Assembly (NCBI RefSeq): GCF_000147815.2
Contig: NC_015951.1
Coordinates: 62,001 to 126,000, forward strand
Direction of reading: 5' to 3'
Source: Streptomyces violaceusniger Tu 4113
GTDB taxonomy: Bacteria; Actinomycetota; Actinomycetes; Streptomycetales; Streptomycetaceae
DNA length: 64,000 bases
The position numbers were made by a program, and so were the translations under genes. The notes beneath the pieces were generated by a model. It ran no database searches. It saw only the letters and a list, made by a program, of their open reading frames with translations, and had not been told where the DNA came from. Below, piece by piece: positions 36,301-44,676 of the stretch; position 1 is the first letter of the stretch; each line of letters starts with the position of its first letter.

Positions 36301-36765
36301 CTCGCCATGAGCTTGAACAACCTTGCTGTCCGGCTGGGCAAACTGGGCCGACAGGAGGAGGCACTGAAGGCGATCGAAGAGGCGGTGCAGGTGTACCGCG
36401 GGCTGGCCCGGGACCGGCCCGACGCCTTCCGACCGGACCTCGCCATGAGCTCGAACAACCTTGCTGTCCGGCTGGGCAAACTGGGCCGACAGGAGGAGGC
36501 ACTGAAGGCGATCGAAGAGGCGGTGGAGATCCGGCGCGGGCTGGCCCGGGACCGGCCCGACGCCTTCCGACCGGACCTCGCCTCGAGCTTGAACAACCTT
36601 GCTGTCCGGCTGGCCGAACTGGATCGGCGGGAAGAGGCTCTGAAGGCCATCGAGGAAGCGGTGGAGATCCGGCGCAAGCTCGCCCGAGACCGGCCCAAGA
36701 TCCACCAATCTGAACTTGAGCATTCGCTAAAGGTATTGGATTGGTTGGAGGAATCTACCGGTTGA
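33370..36765 (+). CDS. Trypsin-like protease - STAND-type NTPase - TPR protein
   Basis: 1131 residues from GTG 33370. Residues 1-195 are a trypsin-fold domain with the catalytic triad visible: His in LTSAHVSP, Asp in GRDDAALVS, Ser in WGGMSGAAL. An ATPase follows with Walker A LLHGPGGQGKTRLAQ near residue 270 and Walker B LLVIVDYAE near 317. A helical arm leads to nine TPR-like repeats of 46 residues (about 700-1120), nearly identical to each other. The architecture (effector protease, switch NTPase, repeat sensor) is that of a conflict or immune sensor; with the trypco2 gene it forms a likely two-gene operon. I infer that ligand binding by the repeats unleashes the protease. Confidence 0.87.
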   Translation: MDRERVVAVDGDRPGSGYAIAGRLVLTSAHVSPEPGGTVRVFRPGREETWCGTVVWRGTPGGRDDAALVSMDPAWAGPRQPVRWGRTVTHRPGTPCETWGAANLVQRPGRAVDTVQLSGTLNPGDRFVGNRYVMSLAQHPPAPTGEGDSPWGGMSGAALFCGDLLAGVIASDPAGRAHAHLEAVPAYVLTHDPGFHAALTDHAPEANATLEPVEWQHLAEPAARTRLMNSPATLLQARRQIVPFRGRTTLLTDLDTWAQEDGFGAKLLHGPGGQGKTRLAQHLADTLTTRGWTALWLRADAPADTLADLSAAAVPLLVIVDYAETRSPQLTALLEAAAQHVGDSAFKVLLLARTAGDWWNDLHAATATAEDLLDGTKTIPLPALEPEPDDSRTQAYHQAVHSYAAHLPHVRGWQHHDWPTLAAPLTTGTPDGLNRPGLDTALTLHMTALADLLDTTTTTAATADAPTVEDRLLVHERRYWTTTATAHHLHPRLTTATLTDALAAAHLLGADTHDQADTLLRHVPALADQTTDRIHAVRRWIAALYPAPTPAQPWGTLQPDRLTEHFTGRHLLHNPTLAHHLAPTATEPQAARLLTLYSRAAAHPALCQLGPHLTTLCTDHAPTLAAPALDVATQTETPQPLIDALNHITDNPTTPPAHLQYLAERLPHTSYNLAPYAAHLTQHLTEHHRTHAHRDPTHLPDFASSLNDLSNRLGDLGRWEEALKAIEEAVEIRRGLARDRPDAFRPELAMSLNNLAVRLGKLGRWEEALKAIEEAVQVYRGLARDRPDAFRPELAMSLNNLAVRLGKLGRQEEALKAIEEAVQVYRGLARDRPDAFRPELAMSLNNLAVRLGKLGRQEEALKAIEEAVQVYRGLARDRPDAFRPELAMSLNNLAVRLGDLGRQEEALKAIEEAVEIRRGLARDRPDAFRPDLASSSNNLAVQLGKLGRQEEALKAIEEAVQVYRGLARDRPDAFRPDLAMSLNNLAVRLGKLGRQEEALKAIEEAVQVYRGLARDRPDAFRPDLAMSSNNLAVRLGKLGRQEEALKAIEEAVEIRRGLARDRPDAFRPDLASSLNNLAVRLAELDRREEALKAIEEAVEIRRKLARDRPKIHQSELEHSLKVLDWLEESTG
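35460..36720 (+). repeat. Tandem 138-bp TPR-coding repeats (nine units)
   Basis: Nine consecutive units of 138 bp encode LGRQEEALKAIEEAV-type helices followed by RGLARDRPDAFRPELA. The inner units differ from each other mostly by small blocks (QVY versus EIR, ELAM versus DLAS), so they look like products of recent unequal exchange rather than old TPRs. The outer two units are more diverged. Confidence 0.9.
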
Positions 36766-37078
36766 GCCGATGCGGCCGAGACTAACGATAGGGAGTGCTG
36801 AGGGCGGCCGTCTCCGTCACGGCGGCCGGGCAGCGGGCGTTCGTCGAAGTGTGCGGACGCTGAAGAGTACGTGTCCTATCCACCAGAACAGGCCCTGCAG
36901 GCGTCTCCGCGCTCGAGGTCGAACGCCCCGTACGCCTCCGTAGGCTGCCGCCTACGGGCTGCGACCCGTCACCCCTGCCGACTGGCCGGAAGCACCAGCC
37001 CTCGACCCCCGCCCAGACCCGCAGGACCTCAGCGGCGACGACATCGACGACGGCTGGAGCGAGCAGACGCTCTTCCAG
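36766..37078. other. Intergenic with a possible truncated gene start
   Basis: Nothing is clearly coded up to about 36940. From there one frame reads LRPVTPADWPEAPALDPRPD, then LSGDDIDDGW directly into the 37079 gene, but a stop (TAG near 36942) and the lack of a start codon suggest that the N-terminus of that gene is lost. Confidence 0.4.
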
Positions 37079-37411
37079 GTGATCGTCTCGCTGATGCCCG
37101 GGGCCCGCGCGGTGCTGCGCTGGATCACCGACCTGGGCGGCACCACCTCGTTCGACGAAGTCCAGCAGTACTTCGTGTCCCATCCGACCACCCCGATCGC
37201 CCCAGGGAAACTCGGCGGGACTCTGACCAGTATCAAGGCCGTACAGCGCCGCATCGGCCCGACCGGCTCATCCCGGCTGCTCCAGCGGAACGAGCGGGCA
37301 CGGCTCTACCACATCGATCGGCCCCTAATAGAAGGGCTCAGGCGGGCTTTCGCGATCGCCGATGCCCGCCCCGACCTGCTGCGCGGTGAGCCCACCGCAC
37401 CTGTCACCTGA
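37079..37411 (+). CDS. Hypothetical protein, probably N-terminally truncated
   Basis: 110 residues from GTG 37079. The coding frame is open further upstream with plausible protein sequence but no start. The product (MPGARAVLRWITDLGG, then YFVSHPTTPIAPGKLGGTLT, then LLQRNERARLYHIDRPLIEG) looks like a helical winged-helix-type domain that I cannot name. It overlaps the end of the convergent GNAT relic by 8 bp. No function assigned. Confidence 0.5.
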   Translation: MIVSLMPGARAVLRWITDLGGTTSFDEVQQYFVSHPTTPIAPGKLGGTLTSIKAVQRRIGPTGSSRLLQRNERARLYHIDRPLIEGLRRAFAIADARPDLLRGEPTAPVT

Positions 37412-38137
37412 CGCGGCCGCGCCACCGGTAGAAGAAGGTCTCGCCGGGCCCCGCTCCGAGCTGGATCGGCACGCCTGCCAGCAGGGTGCCGACGTCGATC
37501 GCTTGCCCGGGCCGCAGCACGGTGAAGCCCTGCCGCGTGTAGTACGCCTCGAGGTCACGCCCGGTATCGAACTCGCCGAACAACAGCATGTAGTCCAGCT
37601 GCCAATACACCTGCACGCACCGCTTCAGCAGCGCGGCCCCGATCCCGCGCCCGCGGACATCTCCCGCACCGCGACCGCTTTGATCTTCGCGTACTTCAGC
37701 ATCGACAGCAGCGCGTACTGATCGTGGCCCGGCAGTTGGGCGACCGTGGAGATGACCGTGCCGGACGGAACGGCCAGCAGCGCTCCCACGACCCGTCCAT
37801 CCCTGTCTTGGGCTACGAGCGGCAGGGACAGGGATGCTGCCGCTGGCTGCAGGCTGCCGGCCGATGCCGCTCGTACAAGCGGTTCGGTCAGGCCGACGCC
37901 CGAAAGTCCGTCCATCAGCCACGTCCCGCACTGCCCGTTGGCGAGCGCTTGGAGATGGCCGATTTCCAGGTCATCAGCGGCTGCTTCTAGCAGCGCGGCA
38001 ACCCCGTCGGCCTCCTCCGGCGCCGCATAGCGGATCCGCACACTGCCCGGCCCGGGTAAGCCCTCGAGCACCTTCTGCTTCGTCAGACGCACCAGCCCGG
38101 TGGATGAGCCCGCTCGCTTCTTCGTCTTCTTCGCCAT
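37404..38137 (-). pseudogene. GNAT acetyltransferase broken by a one-base deletion
   Basis: From ATG 38137 the minus strand encodes VRIRYAAPEEADGVAALLEA and later AVPSGTVISTVAQLPGHDQY, then LKYAKIKAVAVRE. One missing G near 37655 (GGGAGATG instead of GGGAGGATG) throws the frame. Repaired, it continues DVRGRGIGAALLKRCVQVYW, the acetyl-CoA-binding R/QxxGxG/A motif of GNAT enzymes, and ends ETFFYRWRGRVR at 37404. It could be a true pseudogene or a sequence error. Confidence 0.75.
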
Positions 38138-38514
38138 CCCTGAGAGCTACCCGCCGCCAGACCAGACAGCACCCGAGCTTGCGGCGCTGCCCGGCGCTGG
38201 GCCGTCGGTGTCGATGCCATCGGAGACGCTGTTTCTCAGGCCCGCTCGGCGGTCCGCACGTCGACCTATTCACTGAGAACCGATGTGTTCCGCGCTCCTC
38301 ATCCCCCGGAACAGGCCCGATCGTTATCTGGGGTTGTCAAGCTGATGCCGCAGGTCAGACCGCAACGGAGGCTTAAGGCATGTACTCGCGGCGGAAGATG
38401 AAGGTGCTCCAAGGGCTCCAAGGCGACCGGTGTGGGAGCACCGATCTGAGGTGGTCGAGTTGAAGAGGGAGGGGTAGAGCTCTTACTGACCACGGCTGTC
38501 ATACGGGGGGACTC
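38138..38514. other. Intergenic, no gene seen
   Basis: 377 bp between the GNAT relic and the membrane protein gene. It probably contains the rightward promoter; a GGGGGG ribosome binding site precedes ATG 38515. No other structure noticed. Confidence 0.4.
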
Positions 38515-39747
38515 ATGGAAGCGGCTAACCTGGCATCGATCGCCATGCAGATGATCAGCGGCCTGGCAACCAGCGCGGGCACCAGTGTGGGAACGGCAGC
38601 CGGCGAGGAGGTATCCCGACTGGTCAGAGACCGGCTCCGCGGATCCCAAGAAGGCCGTGCGGCACTGACCCAGCTCGATCAGGAGCCTGGATCACCTGAA
38701 GCGGAAAGCCAGGTGCGGACGATCCTGACGAGGGCTCTCGCCGACGATCCAGACTTTGCGACACGACTGGAAACCGCTGCGACGCAGAACACACTCCACG
38801 CGGGCAGAGACATGACCGTACAGACGGTCAGCGTCAGCAGCAGCACCGTGAAGGGCACCATCAACATCGGTCCATTGACGATCACGAAGTCACGTGGCGC
38901 ATACCTTGCTCTTGGCGCTGCCGTCATCGCGCTGGCCTTATTACTTGCCTTGGGTACATATGGCGCGGTGCAAGTGATCAGCATCAACAACTCACCATCC
39001 ACGCCTTCCCCCGACCCGACCACTACTCCAGCCACACCTTCCACCGGCTCGACCACCACTCCGCAGGCCGGAAGCGGGCCCAAACTAGAGCCGATCACGA
39101 CCAGGAACGCCGCGAAGGCGGTCATGCCGGACCAGTCCGTCCTGCCTGCTGGTTGGTCGGCAGCCGGCGAACCCGATGTGGTTACGGCAAGTGAGGCAAA
39201 GTATCCGGTTGATCCGGACGACCCGCCGCTCGAAGGCGGGATAGAACTCACAGGGCCTGACTACGGCATCACCCTGCAAATGGACTTCTTCGAGACCGCG
39301 GCCTCGGCCTCGAACAGATTCAACCGCTACGACATCATCGCGGGATGGGAAATCGATCAGCACAGCGAGTCCCTAGCCATGCCGAAGATCGGTGACGACA
39401 GCATGGCCTTCATCGACTACACCCCCTCCGACCACGTGGCGGGGATGGTCGCTGCGGCCCGGATCGGCACCATCACGTGCCAAGTGGCGGCGACCGACAC
39501 TGTCCACCCCGCCGATCACGCCGACGAGGTCTTCGCCTTCACCCGGATGTGTATCCAGCGCGCCAAACAGGGCCAGCAGAGGAGGACGCCGGAGGCGTCA
39601 TGGAAACCGGCTCCATCACACGGCCACCGGCTTCCGTGTCTCGGCGCGGGGGCGGGGAAGGGCAGTCGACTCGTCGCCGGTGTGGTGGCGGACCCACACC
39701 GACAATGTCTCGAAGGTGCCGACTCCCTGGCGCTGATGCGGCGGTAA
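38515..39747 (+). CDS. Single-pass membrane protein with an extracytoplasmic domain
   Basis: Up to 410 residues from ATG 38515. Residues 1-95 are helical and charged (TAAGEEVSRLVRDRLRGSQE). A beta-like VQTVSVSSSTVKGTINIGPL precedes one membrane helix (about 124-150, LALGAAVIALALLLALGTYG), then a Thr/Pro-rich linker and a globular domain to about residue 345 (FAFTRMCIQRAK). The last 60 residues (RRTPEASWKPAP onward) look unlike the rest and may be read from foreign DNA after a truncation or frameshift. It lies near the trypco2/trypsin pair; the N-terminal soluble part plus membrane anchor is reminiscent of effector-associated membrane proteins, but I recognise no family. Confidence 0.65.
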   Translation: MEAANLASIAMQMISGLATSAGTSVGTAAGEEVSRLVRDRLRGSQEGRAALTQLDQEPGSPEAESQVRTILTRALADDPDFATRLETAATQNTLHAGRDMTVQTVSVSSSTVKGTINIGPLTITKSRGAYLALGAAVIALALLLALGTYGAVQVISINNSPSTPSPDPTTTPATPSTGSTTTPQAGSGPKLEPITTRNAAKAVMPDQSVLPAGWSAAGEPDVVTASEAKYPVDPDDPPLEGGIELTGPDYGITLQMDFFETAASASNRFNRYDIIAGWEIDQHSESLAMPKIGDDSMAFIDYTPSDHVAGMVAAARIGTITCQVAATDTVHPADHADEVFAFTRMCIQRAKQGQQRRTPEASWKPAPSHGHRLPCLGAGAGKGSRLVAGVVADPHRQCLEGADSLALMRR

Positions 39748-39757
39748 ATGTTTCGGC

Positions 39758-40010
39758 CGAAACATTTGGACTGCTGTTCGAGTGTCGCGCCGCGTCCTTC
39801 GTCGGGCTGGACGCGACGGGCCACGAGGAGGGCTCGGGCCCAGCCGCCCTTGCGGTCGTGGGTGGCGAACTCTTCGACGTCAGCGGCAATCTGCTCTTCA
39901 CCGTCGTCGGTGGCGTTCAGGTAGGCGCACGCCTCGATGTGCAGCTCGAACGACTCGCTGACGACGACCCAATACGTGGAGTCATCGGCGGAGATGGCAC
40001 GTTTGGCTCG
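39758..40010 (-). pseudogene. Unassigned gene fragment
   Basis: A minus-strand frame reads YWVVVSESFELHIEACAYLN and then EEQIAADVEEFATHDRKGGW, followed by ALLVARRVQPDEGRG. It looks like real coding sequence of a mobile-element protein but has no clear start and runs into the antisense of the 38515 gene. No family recognised. Confidence 0.3.
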
Positions 40011-40049
40011 GAAGTGTCGGTGCAGAACAGTAGAGACGGCCGACGTGCC

Positions 40050-40694
40050 TTAAACCCCGGGATATCGTTCAGGCAAGTACAAGATCACTCTACTTGCCTC
40101 ACATGCCTGAAGGACTTCAGGGACCCAAGATAACGGCAGGCGTCTCCTTTCGTTGGGGTCGTAGGGGGCTCCGCAGGCGCAGCGGGGCCAGCCCAGGCAG
40201 GTGGGGCATTGGGTGTGGGGGTCGGCGACGGGGCGGCCGCAGGTGCCGCCGCGTCCCTCGCATTCGCGGTGTGGAGGCCGGTAGACGACCGCTTGGGCCG
40301 GGGTACGGTCCGCGGCCCTGGACGGGGCCTGCCTCTGTTCTTCCCCGGACTGATCGTTGTCAGCGTTGTGGGGGCTGGATCCGCGGCCGGGCAGGAGCCA
40401 TCCACCGCGGCAGACGCTGCACGGCTGGTCGTCGTCGGCCGGCCGCTCAGGCGGAGCGGGGTGCCATCCGTCTTCACACCGGCCGGCACACGGCGTGGGG
40501 GCCAGCAGCCACACCGCGACGTCATCGGGCCGGTATCCGTCCTCTCCGTCGTCGGCTTCGCGCTCGAGGGGCCGGTTGGCCCAGGTGGTCCACCAGCGGC
40601 GCTCGATCCGCGCGGTGAGCCGGGCGGCGGGCTGGCGGAGCAGTTCGTCACGAATGGTCTGCAGGACCGCCGGCGGCACGCCGCCCGCAGGCAC
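40050..40694 (-). CDS. Hypothetical Cys-rich (zinc-knuckle) protein
   Basis: 214 residues. The N-terminal third is helical and basic (TIRDELLRQPAARLTARIER). Then come cysteine pairs: PCAGRCEDGW, QPCSVCRGGW, then ECEGRGGTCGRP and CPTCLGWPRCACGAPY, suggesting two or three zinc knuckles like those of Streptomyces plasmid or phage proteins. It shares its neighbourhood with DciA-like and HTH relics. A DNA-binding or priming role is possible; function unknown. Confidence 0.6.
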   Translation of the reverse strand: MPAGGVPPAVLQTIRDELLRQPAARLTARIERRWWTTWANRPLEREADDGEDGYRPDDVAVWLLAPTPCAGRCEDGWHPAPPERPADDDQPCSVCRGGWLLPGRGSSPHNADNDQSGEEQRQAPSRAADRTPAQAVVYRPPHRECEGRGGTCGRPVADPHTQCPTCLGWPRCACGAPYDPNERRRLPLSWVPEVLQACEASRVILYLPERYPGV

Positions 40695-40718
40695 GGAGCA
40701 GCTTGTCCGGAAGCGCGG

Positions 40719-41060
40719 TCAGGACGGCACGGACTGGGTCAGCGGCGGAGGCTGTGCGCTGGCAGGCATCGCACTGGTCCCAGGCGCGGGGATAGTAGGT
40801 GCGCGGTCAGCGGCGGTGTTTGTCCTTGCGCTGTCCGGCCTCGACGCGGGTGATGGTCTCGGCGGAAGCCGGGCGGGGAGGGAGCGGGGCGGAACAGGTG
40901 CGGCAGCGGCCCTGGCAGGCGCGGCAGATGCCGCTTTCCTCGTCGGTGGCCGCCTGGCACATGGGCACTCGCGTCGGCAGACCCCGCACAGGTGGTCCTC
41001 CGGATGCGGTTGGGAAAGCCACCGGTGCTCGCCCTGGCAGCGCACACATTTGCGGGTGTC
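40719..41060 (-). pseudogene. Zinc-ribbon gene relic
   Basis: Two minus-strand frames together read RCQGEHRWLSQPHPEDHLCG with VCRRECP in one, and MCQAATDEESGICRACQGRC with RTCSAPLPP in the other, ending AGQRKDKHRR. The cysteine spacing of a double zinc ribbon is split by a frameshift near 40950. Confidence 0.45.
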
Positions 41061-41099
41061 GGTGTCCTCGAGGTGCGTAGCGAGAATGGGCTGGCCAGG

Positions 41100-41300
41100 G
41101 CACTGGTCGCACCGGCCTCTTCGCCTTGGCCGTCGCGCTCAGCTTCGGTGCGCTCCGGTGCAGCTTGCTGCCGTACGCAGCAGGGTGTCGGGGAAAACGT
41201 CCAGGCGGCCGGGGTCCGCGCCGACCGCCACCGCGCCGTGGCCGGCGAGCTCGGGCGGCCACGGCGAGGACGTCCTCCCACTGGGCGAGGAGCTGGCGGC
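41100..41300 (-). pseudogene. DciA/DUF721-like relic 2
   Basis: The minus strand carries LAQWEDVLAVAA in one frame, GAVAVGADPGRLDVFPDT in another and AAYGSKLHRSAPKLSATAKA in a third. Together they match relic 1 (ILAAAAP, FDADTGRLVVVPDAPAYGTK, LCWSAPKLIAAAN). It is strongly decayed. Confidence 0.55.
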
Positions 41301-41399
41301 AGGGCGACCGTGCACATCGGATTGCCCCGCATGCCGAGCACGGTCTTGGGGGCCACCGGTTGCAGGGGCGAAGTGAGGCCGCCAACGCCCGATCAAGGC

Positions 41400-41939
41400 T
41401 GCCCACCTGAGCCGGTGAGACGCTTCGCGGCAGCGGCCACTTTCCTGCCGAAGGGCGTGGGCCGCATCTTGCGACCCTGTTCAGCACGCTTCGATCAGGG
41501 GCCGGCCCAGGTCCCTTTCAAGCCGGTTGATTTGGGTTGTCAGTGTCGGTTGGTGAATAACGAGGGCTCGGGCAGCTTCGGTGACGGTGGGGTAGGGCAG
41601 GGCGGCAGCGAAGCGTTCGAGTCGCTGCCGGGCATTTGGGCTGTTCAGGGCGTCGCGCGCAGGATGGCGGGGGCATCTGCGGCCTGCTCGGAGGTGCGGA
41701 GGGCGGTGTGGTGGCTGGGCTCCGCCGCGTGGCCGGAGGGGGATGTTGTGGGTATGGGCCCAGCGGCCCATATTTGCGGTGCTCATGCGGGTTTCGCGGG
41801 CGAGGTCCGGCAGAGTTCGGCGGCGGTGGACGTACTGCTCGATGAGCCAGTCCCGTTCGACGGGCCCGCGGCGCTTGTAGTCCTGTGGGCCCTCGCGGAG
41901 CGGGACGCATCGCCTCGTTCCGTCGTCACCGCAGGTCAA
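41400..41939 (-). pseudogene. HTH (LysR-like / plasmid-type) regulator relic
   Basis: From ATG 41939 the product has one helix-turn-helix-like part (ERDWLIEQYVHRRRTLPDLA, then RMSTANMGRWAHTHNIPLRP) and a second LysR-like one (TVTEAARALVIHQPTLTTQI, then NRLERDLGRPLIE). The frame stops at 41481 and the expected continuation QGRKMRPTPFGRKVAAA lies in another frame at about 41420-41470. It is therefore a recently frameshifted gene of the plasmid-type module. Confidence 0.6.
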
Positions 41940-42605
41940 CCCAGAGGCCGCGCATAGGCAGCGGGGCCAGTCCAGAAAGGTAGGGCACTGGGCGAAGAGG
42001 GGCGGCGGGGCGGCCGCAGGCGCCCCACACCGTCTTCACCCAGGGCTCATGCAATACCACAAACATCCATCGCTTGTCCGGACATCCTGGCGGAGGCTGG
42101 TCACCAAACGACGGTGGTGAGTCGGGGCGCGGGGCCGAACCGGTCTTTGGCGATGTGGACGTCGATGGTGTCGGTGTCGTAGACCATCTCGGCGGCCAGG
42201 CCGAGATGGTCGAGTGCCAGGGGCTCGTTGCTATCGGCCGGCGGGGTGATGCGTGCCATGACCACCACGGTGGGCTTGTGGTAGGCGGCGTTCACCGCGA
42301 GCATCTTCAGCCCCGTCCGGTGTCAGCCGCCTGGTCGGCCGGCTGTATGTGGTCGTCCATCGGACCGTCGGCGTACCTCGGCTCGGGCAGGACCGGGGTC
42401 ATCAGGTGGAAGTGGTCGATGTCCACCAGGCCTACCGGGGTCGGGCAGGTGGGCGAAGGAGGCGACGTCCTGTTCGACGGTTTCGGGAGTCAGTATCGGC
42501 CGCCGCCGGATGGTGAGGTTGGGTACCGGGTTGCGGGCCGGAAGACCGGGGCGAACAGCAGGGTGCGTCCGTGCGCGGCGGCGTGCAGCGCCAGGTCGTA
42601 GCCGG
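41940..42605. other. Degenerate plasmid-type sequence between relics and CRISPR array 1
   Basis: A 67-residue minus frame at 42101-42304 (ALDHLGLAAEMVYDTDTIDV, then HIAKDRFGPAPR) looks like the fragment of a larger ATPase-like protein that I cannot name. A proline-rich stretch at 42320-42600 is not convincing as coding. No intact gene is present. Confidence 0.4.
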
Positions 42606-42878
42606 CGGCTCACCTCCGCTCGCGCGGAGAGCACTACCGCGCCGTCACCGGGGCCACCCCGAACTGCGGCTCACCTCCGCTCGCGCGGAGAGCACCACAT
42701 CGCGCTCGCGCCCCGCACGAGCAGCACCGGCTCACCTCCGCTCGCGCGGAGAGCACTTGTTCGCAGCACGGACGGCTTTGTTGAGTTCCGGCTCACCTCC
42801 GCTCGCGCGGAGAGCACTCCGCAGGTCGGCCCCGTGGTCAACGGTCAGACGGCTCACCTCCGCTCGCGCAGAGAGCAC
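42606..42878 (-). CRISPR. CRISPR array 1, leader-distal part (5 repeats)
   Basis: Five 29-nt repeats at 42606, 42667, 42728, 42789 and 42850, with 32-nt spacers. The crRNA sense is on the minus strand, where the repeat begins GTGCTCTCC and ends with the handle GTGAGCCG. The fifth repeat has one G-to-A change in the loop-side stem. It is the part of the cas2-side array cut off from its leader by the ISL3 element. Confidence 0.97.
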
Positions 42879-42934
42879 AACCACCTCAGCGCGGTTGCCC
42901 AGCCACCCGGCGGTGTCGGCGGCGGGTGAATCGT

Positions 42935-43181
42935 GGTTCTGGATCACTTTTCGTGCAGCGCTGACGGACGGTCACGGACCCGACTCGGCCGTGGGACGGT
43001 CACGCGGCCAGCAGGACGCGCTTGCGTAGCAGCGCCAGGCCGGCCCGGCCGAACATCTGCCGCTTCAGCATCTTGATCCGGTTCACCTGCCCCTCGACCG
43101 CCCCCGAGCTGAACGGCAACGTCAGCCCCGCCTCCACCGCCCGCAGATCACACCCGATCCCGTTCACGAACGACACCAGCT
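42935..43181 (+). repeat. Long inverted repeat, left arm
   Basis: These 247 bp recur in inverted orientation at 44677-44923, and I see no mismatch between the arms. They comprise the end of the ISL3 element (GGTTCTGGATCAC, then ACTTTTCGTGCAGCG) and the last roughly 57 codons of its transposase. Confidence 0.88.
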
Positions 43182-44673
43182 CGGGCAGCTTGCCGGCCTT
43201 CACGCTGTCGACCCAGGCCGCGAGCTTGTGACCGGTTCGCGCGTTCATCATCTCGGCGAAGGTCCGGACGTGCTCGGCGGTGGCATCGAGTTCCGGACAG
43301 CGGGCGAGGATGTCCTTGAGGTGTAACGTCTCGTCTTGGGTAAGGCTGTCGGGGTGGCGGGTGATCCAGCCGGTGACGTCCCGGACCGACGGTGGTCGGT
43401 GGGCCCGGTCGGCGGGCTTGGCTCCGGCGCGCAGGGGCTGGAGGTAGTCGCGGACCACCGAGTAGCCGCCGCGGAATCCCGCAGCCTTGATCTCTTCGAA
43501 GAGCTTCTTGGCGCTGGTGCAGCCCTCCTGCCAGCGCTGATGGAGGTAGGGCTTGTAGTCGTCGAGGATGCTCGCGCGCCCCTGCCACTTGCCCGCGCTG
43601 AGTTCCTCGGCGGTGGCGGCGCGGGCGAACTTGCGCACGGTATTGCGGGCCAGGCCGAGCTCGCGGCTGATCTCGCGCAGGGTGAGCCCCTTGTCGATCA
43701 AGGCGTGTATCTCCTGGTGCCGGTCGCGGGTGCGGTCGGCGCACCGGTGGGCGGCGCGTTCCGCCTTCGCGGCCCCGCTGATCTTCTCCAGTTCGGCGGC
43801 CGGGGCGGTGGACATCGCAGGGCTGGGCGGCGGCTCCGGTGTGCGCAGGCGGGTGGAGTGCCTGGTCACGCATCGGTCCACGGCTTCGGTGAGGTTGTGG
43901 AACAGGTGCCATCTGTCTGCGACTTGCACGGCGTCCGGCGCGCCGAGGCGGGCGCCTTCGGCGTAGCCGCTGGCGCGGTCGCGACAGATGATCTCGACGC
44001 CGGGGTGCTCGGACAGCCAGCGGGCCAGGGTCGCCGACTCCCGGTCCGGTAGCAGATCGATCGGGCGGCGGGTCTCGACGTCGATCAGCACGGTGCCGTA
44101 GATGTGGCCTTTGCGCAGGGCGAAGTCGTCGACGCCGAGCACGCGCGGCGTCACGGACGACGGGTCCGGCAGGGCGTGGATCAGCCGCAGCAGGGTGGAG
44201 CGGCTGACGGCCGCGCTGAGCACGGCGGCCAGCCGGGCGCCACCTCGTCCAGCCAGCATGAGTGCGACCATCTGCAAAACCGTGTGCAGCCGCTGACTTC
44301 GCCGCCCGTGCCGGAAGGTGAGCCCGTCGATCTGCTCGACGAACGTCGTCCGCGGGCACGAAGCCACCGGGCAGCGAAAGCGCCGGACCAGCAGGTGCAC
44401 GACCACTGGCCGACCGCCCACCGCTGCGTCGGCCAGGCGGCGCTGGTAGCAGCTGTGGACTCGCCGGGACCTCGTCCCGCAGGCCGGGCAGGTGGCCTCG
44501 CCCGCGCATGCGCGGGCGGTCACGCTGACCGCGTCTTCGCTGAGTTCGACCTTGTCGACCTGCAGGCCGTCCAGGTCGGCGAACAGGACGTCCCCTATCT
44601 CCACATCGCTCACGGGGCTTGATCATCAGACCCACAGAGTCGGCAGCGCCGGGAAGGACCGGAAGTGATCACA
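42939..44673 (-). mobile_element. ISL3-family insertion sequence
   Basis: Left end about 42939 (TCTGGATCACTTTTCG) and right end about 44673 (complement GTGATCACTTCCGG) form imperfect terminal inverted repeats around one transposase gene; the ends are estimated to a few bases. It lies in the spacer/repeat stretch between arrays 42606-42878 and 44946-45341, so it split one array. I did not find a clean 8-bp target duplication, as expected if a second event removed one flank. Confidence 0.8.
43000..44613 (-). CDS. ISL3-family transposase
   Basis: 537 residues. Order: N-terminal zinc ribbon (CPACGTRSRRVHSCYQRRLA), helix-turn-helix, then the ISL3 DDE catalytic domain (RVLGVDDFALRKGHIYGTVL, then ICRDRASGYAEGARLG and VADRWHLFHNLTEAVDR), and a C-terminal SSGAVEGQVNRIKMLKRQMF motif with the last catalytic Glu. 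It looks full length and uninterrupted, so it may be active. Confidence 0.95.
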   Translation of the reverse strand: MSDVEIGDVLFADLDGLQVDKVELSEDAVSVTARACAGEATCPACGTRSRRVHSCYQRRLADAAVGGRPVVVHLLVRRFRCPVASCPRTTFVEQIDGLTFRHGRRSQRLHTVLQMVALMLAGRGGARLAAVLSAAVSRSTLLRLIHALPDPSSVTPRVLGVDDFALRKGHIYGTVLIDVETRRPIDLLPDRESATLARWLSEHPGVEIICRDRASGYAEGARLGAPDAVQVADRWHLFHNLTEAVDRCVTRHSTRLRTPEPPPSPAMSTAPAAELEKISGAAKAERAAHRCADRTRDRHQEIHALIDKGLTLREISRELGLARNTVRKFARAATAEELSAGKWQGRASILDDYKPYLHQRWQEGCTSAKKLFEEIKAAGFRGGYSVVRDYLQPLRAGAKPADRAHRPPSVRDVTGWITRHPDSLTQDETLHLKDILARCPELDATAEHVRTFAEMMNARTGHKLAAWVDSVKAGKLPELVSFVNGIGCDLRAVEAGLTLPFSSGAVEGQVNRIKMLKRQMFGRAGLALLRKRVLLAA

Positions 44674-44676
44674 AGA

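Noticed and set aside
34783..36723. Long repetitive open frames antisense to the TPR region
   Set aside because: All frames stay open here because the 138-bp unit is repeated; only the plus-strand frame gives TPR helices and continuity with the NTPase.
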